From positions 1 to 64,000 of the forward strand of contig CAXBMB010000005.1 in the NCBI GenBank assembly GCA_963976695.1: a stretch of DNA of 64,000 nt, read 5' to 3'. Every line of letters begins with the position of its first letter. The stretch's first letter is position 1. Source of the stretch: CAXBMB01 sp963976695 (lineage in GTDB: Bacteria; Pseudomonadota; Alphaproteobacteria; Kiloniellales; DSM-21159). The notes beneath the pieces are model-generated. The model was not told the DNA's origin. It ran no database searches and saw only the letters and a list, made by a program, of their open reading frames with translations. Positions 7,874 to 16,496 of this stretch are shown one piece after another. The position numbers were made by a program, and so were the translations under genes.

Positions 7874-9043
7874 ATGCTTCATCCTGCTGCTGCTGCTGAC
7901 CGTCTCGGCACCGAATCGGCTTTCGAGGTCTTGGCCCGCGCCGGTGAACTGGAGCGGCAAGGCAAGAGCATCATCAATCTGGGCATTGGCCAACCCGACT
8001 TCGCCACGCCGGACAACATTGTCGAGGCGGCGATCAAGGCGCTGAGAGACGGTCATCACGGCTATACGCCCGCCAACGGCATTCCGCCGTTGCGCGAAGC
8101 TGTGGCACGGGAGCTGGAAAAGCGCGCCGGCGCGCCACTCGACCCGGATCGCGTGCTGATCGTTCCCGGCGGCAAGGTCACCATGTTCTTCGCCATTACC
8201 CTCTTTGGCGAACCGGGCGCGGAGATCATCTATCCCAACCCCGGATTTCCGATCTACGAGTCGCTGATCCACTACAGCGGCGCGACCCCGGTCGCCCTGC
8301 CGCTGCGCGAGGAAAACGGTTTTGGGTTTTCCGCCGACGAGCTGCTGGCGCTGATCACCCCGAAAACCCGGCTGATCATTATCAACTCGCCGGCCAACCC
8401 AACCGGCGGCGTAACGTCCAAGACGGAGATGGACAAACTGGCCGCCGGGCTGGAAAACCATCCCCAGGTCGCGGTGCTGTCCGACGAAATTTACAGCCGG
8501 TTGCTGTACGGCGATGCGCAACACGCCTCGCTGCTGGCCTATCCGGGGCTGCGCGAACGCACGGTGCTGCTGGATGGCTGGAGCAAGACCTACGCCATGA
8601 CCGGTTGGCGGCTGGGCTACAGCTACTGGCCCAAGGAAATGATCCCGCGGGCGACGCGTCTGGCCATCAACAGCCATTCCTGCGTCAACGCCTCGGCCCA
8701 GTGGGCCGGCATCGAAGCGCTGCAAGGCCCGCAAGACGCCGTGGCGCGCATGTGCCAGGCCTTTGACGCCCGACGCAAGGTCGTGGTGGCGGGCCTGAAT
8801 GCCCTTCCCGGGGTTTCCTGTATCGAGCCGAAGGGTGCGTTCTACGCCTTTCCCAACATCTCGGCCACCGGCCGCCCCGCCAAGCAACTGGAACTGGGCC
8901 TGCTTGAGGAAGCAGGTGTGGCGACCATCGCCGGGTCGTCCTTTGGCAAGGAAGGTGAAGGCTATCTGCGTCTTTCCTACGCCAACTCGCTGGAAAATAT
9001 CGAACTGGCCTTGCAACGCATGGCCGATTTCCTCAGCCGTTAA
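7874..9043 (+). CDS. Class I/II pyridoxal-phosphate aminotransferase
   Basis: Fold-type I aminotransferase of the aspartate aminotransferase superfamily, 389 residues, cytoplasmic. Seen: NLGIGQPDFATPDNIVEA near 35, cofactor residues Asn175 in NSPANPTGG, Asp204 and Tyr207 in LSDEIYSRL, Schiff-base Lys238 in LDGWSKTYAMTGWRLGY, and a C-terminal substrate Arg in EGYLRLSYANS. Start chosen at ATG 7874, with GGAG eight bases upstream; the frame is open 59 codons further but that part has no family character and a (CTG)-rich run follows the start. It lies 550 bases after doeAB; the true DoeD is a class III enzyme, so a role in ectoine breakdown is only a possibility. Substrate unknown. Confidence 0.88.
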   Translation: MLHPAAAADRLGTESAFEVLARAGELERQGKSIINLGIGQPDFATPDNIVEAAIKALRDGHHGYTPANGIPPLREAVARELEKRAGAPLDPDRVLIVPGGKVTMFFAITLFGEPGAEIIYPNPGFPIYESLIHYSGATPVALPLREENGFGFSADELLALITPKTRLIIINSPANPTGGVTSKTEMDKLAAGLENHPQVAVLSDEIYSRLLYGDAQHASLLAYPGLRERTVLLDGWSKTYAMTGWRLGYSYWPKEMIPRATRLAINSHSCVNASAQWAGIEALQGPQDAVARMCQAFDARRKVVVAGLNALPGVSCIEPKGAFYAFPNISATGRPAKQLELGLLEEAGVATIAGSSFGKEGEGYLRLSYANSLENIELALQRMADFLSR

Positions 9044-9765
9044 CCTCGCCCCCACGGGCCGGATCGGGAGACGACGCCAGCCTGCCCATTTATTGGGCAG
9101 TCGGTCCGCGTCGCCGTCCGGCCGACGAGATCGGGTCGGAAAACAACTGCGCTTCAACCCCAGCCGGGCGCGCAACTAGGCGTGCGGCGGGCTGCACGGT
9201 GGAGCGCACGGCTGGCCCGGCCGGCCATCTGGGTTAAATTATCGCCCCGTTTGTTGAACGATCCCACGCCGACCAACCAGGGATTGCCCAAAAAAGGATC
9301 ACCCAACACCGCCATTTCCGACAAAACCCGCGCTGACGCCGGTCCCCCAGCTGTTTCTGCCTGTTTTGTAATCAGCCTGGATAAATGTTAGGCAGGTCTG
9401 CCGGGAAAAGATCCGAGCAGCGGCGCGGTTTTGCAAAAATTGGCGCGAAATCCGGCCCAACCCCGGGCGCGAGCGGCAATCGGCCGAAGTTGGCACGCCT
9501 CCTGCTTATTGGCTTGTGGAAACAGCAAATGGGCCGCTAGAACTAGGCAACCTGTTTTGTGACGTTATATCTTGCTGGGAGTTTTTACGCGCCTTTTCCA
9601 GACCAGAGTCCCGCGCCGGCGGTCCCATGCCGGCGGCCACTGGCCGGCTTCGGAAATCTGCGAAGGGGCAGCATCTGCTCAACGACACGCCGCACCGAAT
9701 TTTCGCCCCATTTTTTGCTCTCCCGCCTGAGGGCTTAGTGACTTTCAGGGAACCAGAATTAGGCC
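9044..9765. other. 720-base control region upstream of glnB
   Basis: No coding frame of quality. A stem CTGCCCA/TGGGCAG with a five-base loop at 9082-9100 sits 40 bases after the aminotransferase and may be its terminator, although no T-tract follows. The distal half holds the sigma-54 promoter at 9490-9505. No convincing NtrC palindrome could be placed by eye. Confidence 0.45.
9490..9505 (+). promoter_or_regulatory. Sigma-54 promoter of glnB-glnA
   Basis: TTGGCACG, four bases, then CTGC, followed by TT: the invariant GG and GC doublets have the exact -24/-12 spacing and the -24 element is a full consensus match. It lies 260 bases before the glnB ATG. Sigma-54 control of glnBA is established in Azospirillum and related genera. 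Confidence 0.8.
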
Positions 9766-10104
9766 ATGAAAAAAGTCGAAGCAATCATCAAGCCGTTTAA
9801 GTTGGATGAGGTTAAAGAAGCTCTCCACGAAGTTGGCATCAAGGGAATCACCGTGACCGAAGCCAAGGGTTTCGGCCGCCAAAAAGGCCACACGGAACTT
9901 TATCGCGGCGCGGAATACGTGGTGGATTTTCTGCCCAAGGTGAAGGTTGAAGTGGTCCTGGAAGACAATCTGGTCGAGCAAGCTGTTGAGGCCATTCAAC
10001 AAACGGCGCGCACCGGGCGCATCGGCGATGGCAAGATCTTTGTTAGCACCGTGGATGAAGTGATCCGTATCCGCACCGGCGAGACCGGCAGTGACGCCGT
10101 GTAA
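9766..10104 (+). CDS. glnB: Nitrogen regulatory protein P-II
   Basis: Trimeric cytoplasmic signal protein that reports 2-oxoglutarate, ATP/ADP and nitrogen status to glutamine synthetase adenylyltransferase and NtrB. 112 residues, the standard length. The uridylylation Tyr51 is in place on the T-loop (HTELYRGAEYVVDFLPK), followed by KVKVEVV and the C-loop block TGRIGDGKIFVS. The location directly before glnA identifies it as GlnB, not GlnK, which usually precedes amtB. Start ATG 9766; only a weak ribosome site is seen. Expression is probably nitrogen-controlled from the sigma-54 promoter at 9490. Confidence 0.96.
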   Translation: MKKVEAIIKPFKLDEVKEALHEVGIKGITVTEAKGFGRQKGHTELYRGAEYVVDFLPKVKVEVVLEDNLVEQAVEAIQQTARTGRIGDGKIFVSTVDEVIRIRTGETGSDAV

Positions 10105-10118
10105 CTTATCCGTCTGAT

Positions 10119-10161
10119 CCTCGGTGGCCGGCTGACCGCCGGATTCTGAACTTCACCGAGG
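10119..10161 (+). other. Hairpin in the glnB-glnA spacer
   Basis: CCTCGGTG at 10119-10126 pairs perfectly with CACCGAGG at 10154-10161, with a smaller CCGGC/GCCGG stem inside. No T-run follows, so it looks like an mRNA processing or stability element that could set different glnB and glnA levels. Confidence 0.55.
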
Positions 10162-10213
10162 ATTGACTCTAAAAACCGACGTTTTTCCAAAAAAGTAGGG
10201 ACGCGAGAAGACA

Positions 10214-11623
10214 ATGTCCGACGCCAGTACAATTCTACAAATGATCAAGGACAACGACGTCAAATACGTCGATTTCCGGTTTACCGATCCCAAGGGCAAG
10301 TGGCAGCACGTCGCCCAGCACATCGACACGGTTGACGAAGAGATGCTGGAAGAAGGCATCATGTTCGACGGCTCTTCAATCGAAGGCTGGAAGGACATCA
10401 ACGAGTCGGACATGAGCCTGCTGCCTGATCTGAGCTCGGCCACCATGGATCCCTTCGCCGCCCAGCCGCAGTTGATCCTCAACTGTGATGTGCTGGATCC
10501 GATCACCGGCCAGCCTTACAACCGCTGCCCGCGCGGCACCTCGAAAAAAGCCCTGGCCTACATGGCGTCGGCCGGCATCGGCGATACCGCGGTTTTTGGC
10601 CCGGAAGCCGAGTTCTTTGTTTTCGACAGCGTGCAGTTTTCCAACGAACCGCACCACACTTTCTTCAAATTCGACAGCGAGGAAGGCCCCTACAATTCCG
10701 GCGCAAAGCTGGAAAACGGCAACATGGGTCACCGCCCCAGGGTAAAAGGCGGTTACTTCCCGGTTCCCCCGGTCGACTCTGGCACCGACCTGCGCGCCGA
10801 GATGGTCTCGGTGATGAAGGAAATGGGCGTCACCGTCGAAAAGCACCATCACGAGGTGGCCCCTTCCCAGCATGAATTGGGCATTCGCTTCGACACGCTG
10901 GTCAAAACCGCCGACAACATGCAGATCTACAAGTACGTGGTGCACAATGTCGCCCACGCCTACGGCTGCACGGCGACCTTCATGCCGAAACCGGTCTTTG
11001 GCGACAACGGTTCGGGCATGCATGTTCACCAGTCGATCTGGAAGGACGGCAACCCGATTTTCGCCGGTGAAAGCTATGCCGGCTTGAGTGAAACCGCGCT
11101 CTATTACATCGGCGGCATCATCAAGCACGCCAAAGCGCTGAACGCCTTTACCAACCCCTCCACCAACAGCTACAAGCGGCTGGTGCCGGGCTATGAAGCG
11201 CCGGTGTTGCTGGCCTATTCGGCGCGCAATCGCTCCGCCTCCTGCCGCATTCCCTTCGGCGCCGGCCCCAAGGCCAAGCGGGTGGAAGTGCGCTTCCCGG
11301 ACGCCACCGCCAACCCCTACCTGGCTTTCTCGGCCATGTTGATGGCGGGCCTGGATGGCATCAAGAACAAGATCCATCCGGGTGAGGCGATGGACAAGAA
11401 CCTTTACGACTTGCCGCCGGAAGAGCTGAAGGACGTGCCAACCGTTGCCGGGTCGCTGCGCGAAGCCCTGCAGGCGCTGGAAGCCGACCACGACTTCCTG
11501 CTGGCCGGTGATGTCTTCGACAAGGATCAGATTGACGGCTACCTGGCCCTGAAGTGGCAGGAAGTCTACGCCCTGGACCTGGCGCCGCATCCGCTCGAAT
11601 ACGCGATGTACTACTCCGCCTAA
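10214..11623 (+). CDS. glnA: Glutamine synthetase, type I
   Basis: Joins ammonium and glutamate to glutamine using ATP; dodecameric and cytoplasmic. 469 residues, as usual for type I. Seen: FDGSSIEGW at 51-59, metal and glutamate residues in FGPEAEFFVFD (128-138) and KHHHEVAPSQHELGIRFD (210-227), the nucleotide block MPKPVFGDNGSGMHVHQS (257-274), and the adenylylation Tyr398 in NLYDLPPEE, marking the GlnE-controlled GSI-beta class. Start ATG 10214 follows a purine-rich stretch. It is transcribed with glnB, and a strong terminator follows at 11691. Confidence 0.98.
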   Translation: MSDASTILQMIKDNDVKYVDFRFTDPKGKWQHVAQHIDTVDEEMLEEGIMFDGSSIEGWKDINESDMSLLPDLSSATMDPFAAQPQLILNCDVLDPITGQPYNRCPRGTSKKALAYMASAGIGDTAVFGPEAEFFVFDSVQFSNEPHHTFFKFDSEEGPYNSGAKLENGNMGHRPRVKGGYFPVPPVDSGTDLRAEMVSVMKEMGVTVEKHHHEVAPSQHELGIRFDTLVKTADNMQIYKYVVHNVAHAYGCTATFMPKPVFGDNGSGMHVHQSIWKDGNPIFAGESYAGLSETALYYIGGIIKHAKALNAFTNPSTNSYKRLVPGYEAPVLLAYSARNRSASCRIPFGAGPKAKRVEVRFPDATANPYLAFSAMLMAGLDGIKNKIHPGEAMDKNLYDLPPEELKDVPTVAGSLREALQALEADHDFLLAGDVFDKDQIDGYLALKWQEVYALDLAPHPLEYAMYYSA

Positions 11624-11690
11624 GACCGCGCCGTCCCCGCGCCTTTCCGGCGCGGGATCTGCACGCTTCCGCAGGCGCTGGCTTTCGAAC

Positions 11691-11723
11691 AAACGGGCTG
11701 CCCCCAGTGCAGCCCGTTTTTTT
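11691..11723 (+). terminator. Rho-independent terminator after glnA
   Basis: Perfect 11-base stem AAACGGGCTGC/GCAGCCCGTTT with a seven-base loop and a T-tract ending at 11723, 68 bases after the glnA stop. Confidence 0.9.
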
Positions 11724-11770
11724 CGGTCGCGGCGGCAGTCGCCAAAAAAAACAATGCTCCGCCAAGCTGG

Positions 11771-12160
11771 TTATCTGGGAAGGGTGACCCGATACCGCTG
11801 CTTGCTCCAGCCGTGAGGCGTGGCGCGCGCGCGAATTTCGATCTCCGCAAGGTCCGCCGGCAGCGACAGGGCGGTCAAAGAGCGGGTAAAGGGCTGCTCA
11901 TTGACATGGGGGTGATACAGCACCCGTTCGGCCAGCACCTTGCCATCGAGGTCCAAGACCTGCCAATTGTCGGCATAGTGATCCCAGCCCTGGTCGTCAT
12001 GCCGCAAGGTGACGTGAATGTCCCAGCGGTCAGCGCCCGCCGCCGCGACCTCAACGGCGCGTATCGTCACCTCACCGGCCAAAGAAGCGCGGATGAACAG
12101 CGTTAGCGCCAGCAGCCCTAGACCGGCTGCGGGTAAAAAAGCAGGCAAGTGACGTTTCAT
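11771..12160 (-). CDS. Small exported protein, function unknown
   Basis: 129 residues from ATG 12160. An N-terminal signal peptide is clear: MKRHLP, hydrophobic residues 7-23, predicted cleavage near ASLA-GEV. The mature part looks beta-rich (VTIRAVEV, WDIHVTLRHDD, RVLYHPHVNEQPFTRSL, ADLAEIEIRARATPHGW), so a periplasmic beta-sandwich is likely. I do not recognise the family with certainty. An in-frame TTG lies three codons earlier; ATG 12160 was preferred because AGGCAAG stands nine bases before it. That ribosome site and the ATG lie in a strong hairpin (12143-12176). It lies 90 bases after motA on the same strand but probably has separate control. Confidence 0.7.
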   Translation of the reverse strand: MKRHLPAFLPAAGLGLLALTLFIRASLAGEVTIRAVEVAAAGADRWDIHVTLRHDDQGWDHYADNWQVLDLDGKVLAERVLYHPHVNEQPFTRSLTALSLPADLAEIEIRARATPHGWSKQRYRVTLPR

Positions 12161-12176
12161 GAACGTCAACTTGCCT
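12143..12176 (-). promoter_or_regulatory. Hairpin covering the start codon of the small exported protein
   Basis: AGGCAAGT-T-GACGTT on the minus strand pairs with AACGTC-ACTTGCCT: 14 base pairs with one bulged base and a five-base loop. The ATG falls in the loop and the AGG ribosome site in the stem, so folding would hide the site from the ribosome. Confidence 0.6.
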
Positions 12177-12199
12177 GTGCTGTGTGCGCCACGCCAGAC

Positions 12200-12232
12200 A
12201 AAAACCCGTGAAGCCGCCGCGATTGACGGCGG
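12200..12232 (-). terminator. Possible terminator after motA
   Basis: CCGCCG/CGGCGG with a seven-base loop just past the motA stop, with a TTTTT tract nine bases beyond the stem. The stem-to-T distance is longer than ideal. Confidence 0.4.
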
Positions 12233-12247
12233 TGACTGTGGCAGCGG

Positions 12248-13120
12248 CTATGCTGCTTCGGCGGAGGTGTTGTTGATGGCTTCTTCCAGGTCATAGAAGC
12301 TGGGCTGCATGGCCGTTGGCACATTGCCGCGCCCGATCTCAACGGAAACCTGGGCGGCGTGGCCGTGAAGATGGGCCACCAGAACATCGCGAATAACCAG
12401 CATGAACTGCGCGTCTGTGGCCTGGACCTGGGCAAGCCGCTGCCCAAAGGGACCGACCAGACCATAGGCCATGAAGACCCCCAAAAAGGTTCCCACCAAA
12501 GCGCCGCCGATCATCCGGCCAAGAATTTCCACCGGCTGGTCAATCGCCGCCATGGTTTTGATAACGCCCAACACCGCCGCCACAATGCCCAGGGCCGGCA
12601 AACCGTCCGCCATATTTGAAAGAACGTTGTGGGCCTGTTCTTCCTCGTGGTGGTGCTTTTCTATCTGACGCTCGAGATAATCCTCGACCTGGTGCGGATC
12701 GTCGAGGTTCATGGTCACCATGCGCAGGGTGTCGCAGATCATATGAACCACATGGTGGTCATTCTGGATTTTTTCAAACTGCGAGAAAATGCTGCTTTCT
12801 TCGGGGTTTTCAATGTGTGGCTCCAGCCCCACCACACCCTTTGACTTCATGGTCTTGCTCAACATGTACATCAGGCAGAGCACGTCCTGATAGTCGTCCT
12901 TGTTCCACTTCGGCCCCTTGATGGCGCGCGCGAACCCCGCCAGCCCGCTTTTTACCGTGTCGATACCATTGCTGATCAACATGGCCCCGACCGCCGCGCC
13001 GCCGATGATCATCAACTCATACGGCAACGCGTAGACGATGACATCGATTTTGCCACCGGCGAGCATGTAGCCGCCAAACACCATGATAAAAACCGTCGCG
13101 ACACCACCAAGAGCAAGCAT
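12248..13120 (-). CDS. motA: Flagellar motor stator protein MotA
   Basis: Inner-membrane stator subunit that, with MotB, conducts protons and pushes the flagellar rotor. 290 residues. Two N-terminal membrane segments (VATVFIMVFGGYML and LMIIGGAAVGAML), a large cytoplasmic loop (about 60-180) with MLSKTMKSKGVVGLEPHIENPEES typical of the long MotA type, then two C-terminal segments with the functional prolines (GLPALGIVAAVLGVI and AYGLVGPFG). ATG at 13120 is preceded by AGGA; a TTG two codons earlier is possible. No motB is adjacent and no other flagellar gene is in the window, which is unusual since motA-motB are normally paired. Confidence 0.95.
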   Translation of the reverse strand: MLALGGVATVFIMVFGGYMLAGGKIDVIVYALPYELMIIGGAAVGAMLISNGIDTVKSGLAGFARAIKGPKWNKDDYQDVLCLMYMLSKTMKSKGVVGLEPHIENPEESSIFSQFEKIQNDHHVVHMICDTLRMVTMNLDDPHQVEDYLERQIEKHHHEEEQAHNVLSNMADGLPALGIVAAVLGVIKTMAAIDQPVEILGRMIGGALVGTFLGVFMAYGLVGPFGQRLAQVQATDAQFMLVIRDVLVAHLHGHAAQVSVEIGRGNVPTAMQPSFYDLEEAINNTSAEAA

Positions 13121-13393
13121 GGGCAATCCTGTCCACTAACGCCTAACGAGACCTGCTTGGTCTCCTTCTTCCGCATTTTTGAATAGGAATGGTAAATTTT
13201 TCCTAAACCTTCCGACAGTCTTGGCCAGGGTGTTCCGCCAAGCCGTTGGCCCGTTTCAGTTTGCCTGCAACTTACGACGGTTTTTAGAACTCTTGGAGGT
13301 TGTTCGGAAGCCGCGGGCGGGCGGCCTCGCCTTCCCTGGTTCCCCGGGGCAAGGGGCGCGTCGCCTGGCTGTTGGTTCTGTCCGGCGCGCCGC

Positions 13394-14299
13394 TCAAGTC
13401 ACGCGCTCTAACGCCCCGGAACCGATCGGTGCTGCGGGATTGCGCGCCGAGACAACCCAGGACGAAGACTCCATTACGATCCCCTCGGCTTCCTTTTTTT
13501 GCGCCGTGATGGCCTCGGCCAGCGCCGCCTCTATCTCCGCGCGCCGTTCGTCCGCCACCGCGCCGGCCTCGCGAAAGACCTCGCTAGCCGGCCCCACGGC
13601 CAGTTGGAAATCAATCGCCTCCTGCAGGGTTTTTCCCACCAGCACCAACGCATCCACCCGCTCAAATGCGATGTCTTCATAGCCGGCGGCCGTCATCATC
13701 TCGGTAACCATCGCTTGGTTGGCCATGGAAAAGGGGCCGGGACCACAAGATCGGCTGTCTTCGCCAACCGGCGGCAGAAATCCAAGCACCACCTCCTTGG
13801 CTATGCTGACCCACGGGTTGTCATAGGGACTGCGCCACACGATTTGCGTCAGGGTTGCGCCGGGTTTCATCGCGCCGCGAATGTTGCGCAGGGCCACCAC
13901 CGGATTGGCGAAGAACAGTGTCCCGAAGCGGGAAAAAACGAAGTCATACCGGGGCTCAAACGCCATGGACTGAATGTCGCTGCAAACGAAAATGACGTTA
14001 TCCAGCGCTTCCTGCCGGGCCGCCTTGGCGCCATAGTGCAGAAAAGCCTCGCAGCAATCCACCCCCAGGACCCGACCGGTGGGTCCGACGCGGCGCGCCA
14101 GCTTCAGCGTGGTATCGCCAAAGCCGCACCCCAGATCCAAAACCGTATCCCCCGGCTTGACCGGCAAGTTTGGAAAGACCGCTTCGCTGTGGTGGGCCAA
14201 GCCGCCCTCCAAAATATGCTTGAAGCGAATGAACTTGGGCGCCAGCACCTCGTTCCAATATTTGACCGGTTCAACGTCACCCCTTGCGTCGCTGGACAT
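13394..14299 (-). CDS. Class I SAM-dependent methyltransferase
   Basis: Cytoplasmic Rossmann-fold methyltransferase, 301 residues. Motif I VLDLGCGFGDTTLKLA is at 53-68, the acidic ribose-binding end of strand 2 is VLGVDCCEAFL, the motif II region is FVCSDIQSMAF and the post-motif block is FSRFGTLFFANPVVALRNI. The length and C-terminal segment (SVDALVL-like, then FQLAVGPASEVFREAG) are like small-molecule methyltransferases of the UbiE/COQ5-like group, but the substrate cannot be named. Start ATG 14299. No operon partner is obvious; the upstream spacer holds two short tandem-repeat clusters. Confidence 0.85.
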   Translation of the reverse strand: MSSDARGDVEPVKYWNEVLAPKFIRFKHILEGGLAHHSEAVFPNLPVKPGDTVLDLGCGFGDTTLKLARRVGPTGRVLGVDCCEAFLHYGAKAARQEALDNVIFVCSDIQSMAFEPRYDFVFSRFGTLFFANPVVALRNIRGAMKPGATLTQIVWRSPYDNPWVSIAKEVVLGFLPPVGEDSRSCGPGPFSMANQAMVTEMMTAAGYEDIAFERVDALVLVGKTLQEAIDFQLAVGPASEVFREAGAVADERRAEIEAALAEAITAQKKEAEGIVMESSSWVVSARNPAAPIGSGALERVT

Positions 14300-14387
14300 T
14301 GCTATTCCTCGGCTATTTATCAGCTGTTCTTCGGCCCATCCCAGATCAATTCACGGCGCGCCCTGAGCGCGCGAGCGTTGCCAAGCA

Positions 14388-14426
14388 CCGGGCTCAACCA
14401 CTGGGCTCAACCACCGGGCTCAACCA
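14388..14426. repeat. Three 13-base tandem repeats
   Basis: CYGGGCTCAACCA three times in a row at 14388, 14401 and 14414; copies 1 and 3 are identical and copy 2 differs at one base. Intergenic. Confidence 0.85.
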
Positions 14427-14474
14427 CCATCAAACAAACCATAATTGGAATTGGCCCCAATGCAACGTGTCCTT

Positions 14475-14506
14475 CGCATTTCCACCCCGGCGCATTTCCA
14501 CCCCGG
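14475..14506. repeat. Perfect 16-base tandem duplication
   Basis: CGCATTTCCACCCCGG occurs twice without interruption, 49 bases after the neighbouring 13-base repeats and before the stop of the frameshifted hydrolase gene. Confidence 0.85.
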
Positions 14507-14567
14507 CATCCGGACCGTGGCGCACCGCGACTGGTCGAGGCGAACCACCAGGGATCTCTGTGGCCGG

Positions 14568-15814
14568 TTAGCCCTTTTCGGGCGTCAACCGGGCGTCAAG
14601 GATGATCTCCCCCGTCAAGGTCTGGTGAACCGGACAGCGCGCGGCGATGTTAAATATCTTTTGCCGTTCCGCCTCGCTCAACTCGCCCGACAACGTGATT
14701 TCCGTGGTTATCTGGTCGATCTTTCCGGTTTCGGTTTCGCACTGCGCGCAGTCTTCGGCGTGAATTTTGTCATGGCTGAGCCGAACCTCGGCCCGCGCCA
14801 GCTTGTAGCCCTTGCGCTCGGCATAGAGCCGCATGGTCATCGACTTGCAGGCGCCGAGCGCGGCCAGCAGCAGATCATAGGGCGTGGGTCCCCGGTCATC
14901 GCCACCCACCGACGGCGGCTCGTCGGCGATCAACCGCTGGCCGGTCCCGGTGACCACCTGATTGGTAAACTTGCCGGTCGTCGTCTCAGCCACCACCACG
15001 GTTCCCGGCACTGGCTGCGGCGCGGCGGCGGCCGCCGCCTGTTTCGCAGGCCCTTCTTCCAGATACCGCCCGGCCCAACTGGCCAGAACATCAGCGACAT
15101 AGGCCGCATCCTTGCGCTTGCTGAGCAGATGGTCGGCGCTGTCCAGCGAGACGAAACTCTTCGGGTGCTTGGCCGCTTGAAAAATCCGACTGGCATTCTC
15201 GATGCCGACCACCTGATCCAGCGGTCCGTGAAACACCAGCAGAGCTTTTTTAAGACCGGCTACCGCGGTTTCGAGCTTCTGGCCCCGGTGTCGTCGATAA
15301 ACTGTTTTTGAATGCGAAATGGCCGCCCCACCAAGACCACTTCGGCTTCGCCGGTCTTTTCGATTTCGGCGATTGAATTTTGAAAATTTTCGGTCACGTG
15401 GGCCGGGTCGGCCGGGGCGCCGATGGTGGCCACCGCCCGGGCTTCGGGCACCTGCGCCGCTGCCGCCAACACGGCGGCGCCGCCCAAAGAATGGCCGATC
15501 AGGATCTCCGGGGCGGCGAGATGGTCGCGCATGTGGTTGGCTGCCGCCAGCAAATCGGCGATGTTGGAGGAGAAATTAGTGTTGGCGAACTCACCCTCGC
15601 TGGATCCCAGCCCGGTGAAATCGAAACGCACCACCGCGATGCCCGCTGCGGTCAAGCCGCTGGCGATGCGACTGGCCGCGAAAATATCCTTGCTGCAGGT
15701 AAAGCAGTGGGCAAAGAGCGCATAGGCCCTGGGCGTCCCCAACGGCCGATCAAGACGGGCGGCAAGCGGCGTGCCGTGGGCCCCGGAGAAGGTGAACTGT
15801 TCAATTGCTGCCAT
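14568..15814 (-). pseudogene. Alpha/beta hydrolase-OsmC fusion protein gene with a one-base frameshift
   Basis: The gene reads as a serine hydrolase domain (start 15814, GHSLGGAAVLAAA nucleophile block, stop at 15260) and continues in another frame with the rest of the hydrolase (LLVFHGPLDQVV, DSADHLL) and an OsmC peroxide-reductase-like domain (residues from about 310; LGACKSMTMRLYAERKG and CPVHQTLTGEI keep both redox cysteines). Joining the frames near 15283-15288, where one base is missing in an ACCGGGG tract, restores FIDDT-RGQKLETAVAGLKK and a protein of about 415 residues, typical of the bifunctional family. Either a real inactivating deletion or a read error in a G-run; both halves are otherwise intact, which favours error or a very recent event. 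Confidence 0.8.
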
Positions 15815-15967
15815 GGCTTGCTGTCCTCTTTGCGCTGCGCCGGCTACTCCCGCCGGACTGAAAATCGAGCTGTTCAGCCGATCGAAAAATTCACCCGGTT
15901 ATCCTGCTGTCACGCGCCATTGCGCGCTTGCGCGAATGCCGCCCCCCGCCGCGTCGGGCCGCACTAT

Positions 15968-15989
15968 CGCCCACCGCACGCCCACCGCA
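15968..15989. repeat. 11-base tandem duplication
   Basis: CGCCCACCGCA occurs twice in direct succession, with a third decayed unit running into the end of the thioesterase gene. Confidence 0.7.
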
Positions 15990-16436
15990 TCACCCACCGC
16001 GCTCGGCGGATTGGGCGCGCCTGGGCACCGGGCGGGGCTTCCCATCGTCGTTGATTGTCACGTATATGAAAACACCTTCGGTTACCTTCACCACCTCGCG
16101 GGTTGCCCGGCGTTTAACCCAGGTTTCCACCTTCACGGTAACCGAGGTATTGCCGATTCGAACGATGTCGGCATAGAGACTGACCAGATCACCGATAAAG
16201 ATCGGCATATGGAAGCGCATGGCGTCGATCGCCACGGTGGCAAAGCGCCCCTCGGCGATCTCGGCCACCGGGACCGACCCGGCGATATCCATCTGCGCCA
16301 GCACCCACCCCCCGAAAATATCACCGTTGTGGTTGGAGTCCGAGGGCATGGGAACGCTTCGCAGCGCCGGCTGGCCCGGGGGAAGTTGGCCCAAGCCGGG
16401 ATCTTTCGTCGCTGTTTTTTTATCTGTTGTGTGCAT
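15990..16436 (-). CDS. Acyl-CoA thioesterase, YciA-like hotdog fold
   Basis: Cytoplasmic thioesterase of the hotdog superfamily, 148 residues, that cleaves acyl-CoA. Seen: MPSDSNHNGDIFGGWVLAQMDIAG at 29-53, with the catalytic Asp of the DIFGGW block, then FVT-like ATVAIDAMRFHMPIFIGDLVSLYADI (67-92), the strand order of YciA/ACOT proteins. The C-terminal tail is rich in Arg/Pro and runs into a GC-rich tandem repeat, so the last ten residues may be recent additions. Start ATG 16436; no partner genes on this strand. Chain-length preference cannot be told. Confidence 0.88.
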   Translation of the reverse strand: MHTTDKKTATKDPGLGQLPPGQPALRSVPMPSDSNHNGDIFGGWVLAQMDIAGSVPVAEIAEGRFATVAIDAMRFHMPIFIGDLVSLYADIVRIGNTSVTVKVETWVKRRATREVVKVTEGVFIYVTINDDGKPRPVPRRAQSAERGG

Positions 16437-16496
16437 GGTTTAACGCCTATCTTTCACCATATCTCGTAGCTCGGAAAATATTTTCCACAGCATCTG

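Noticed and set aside
7649..9175. A 508-codon minus-strand frame opposite the aminotransferase
   Set aside because: Aminotransferase PLP residues are complete on the plus strand; the antisense product is compositionally biased.
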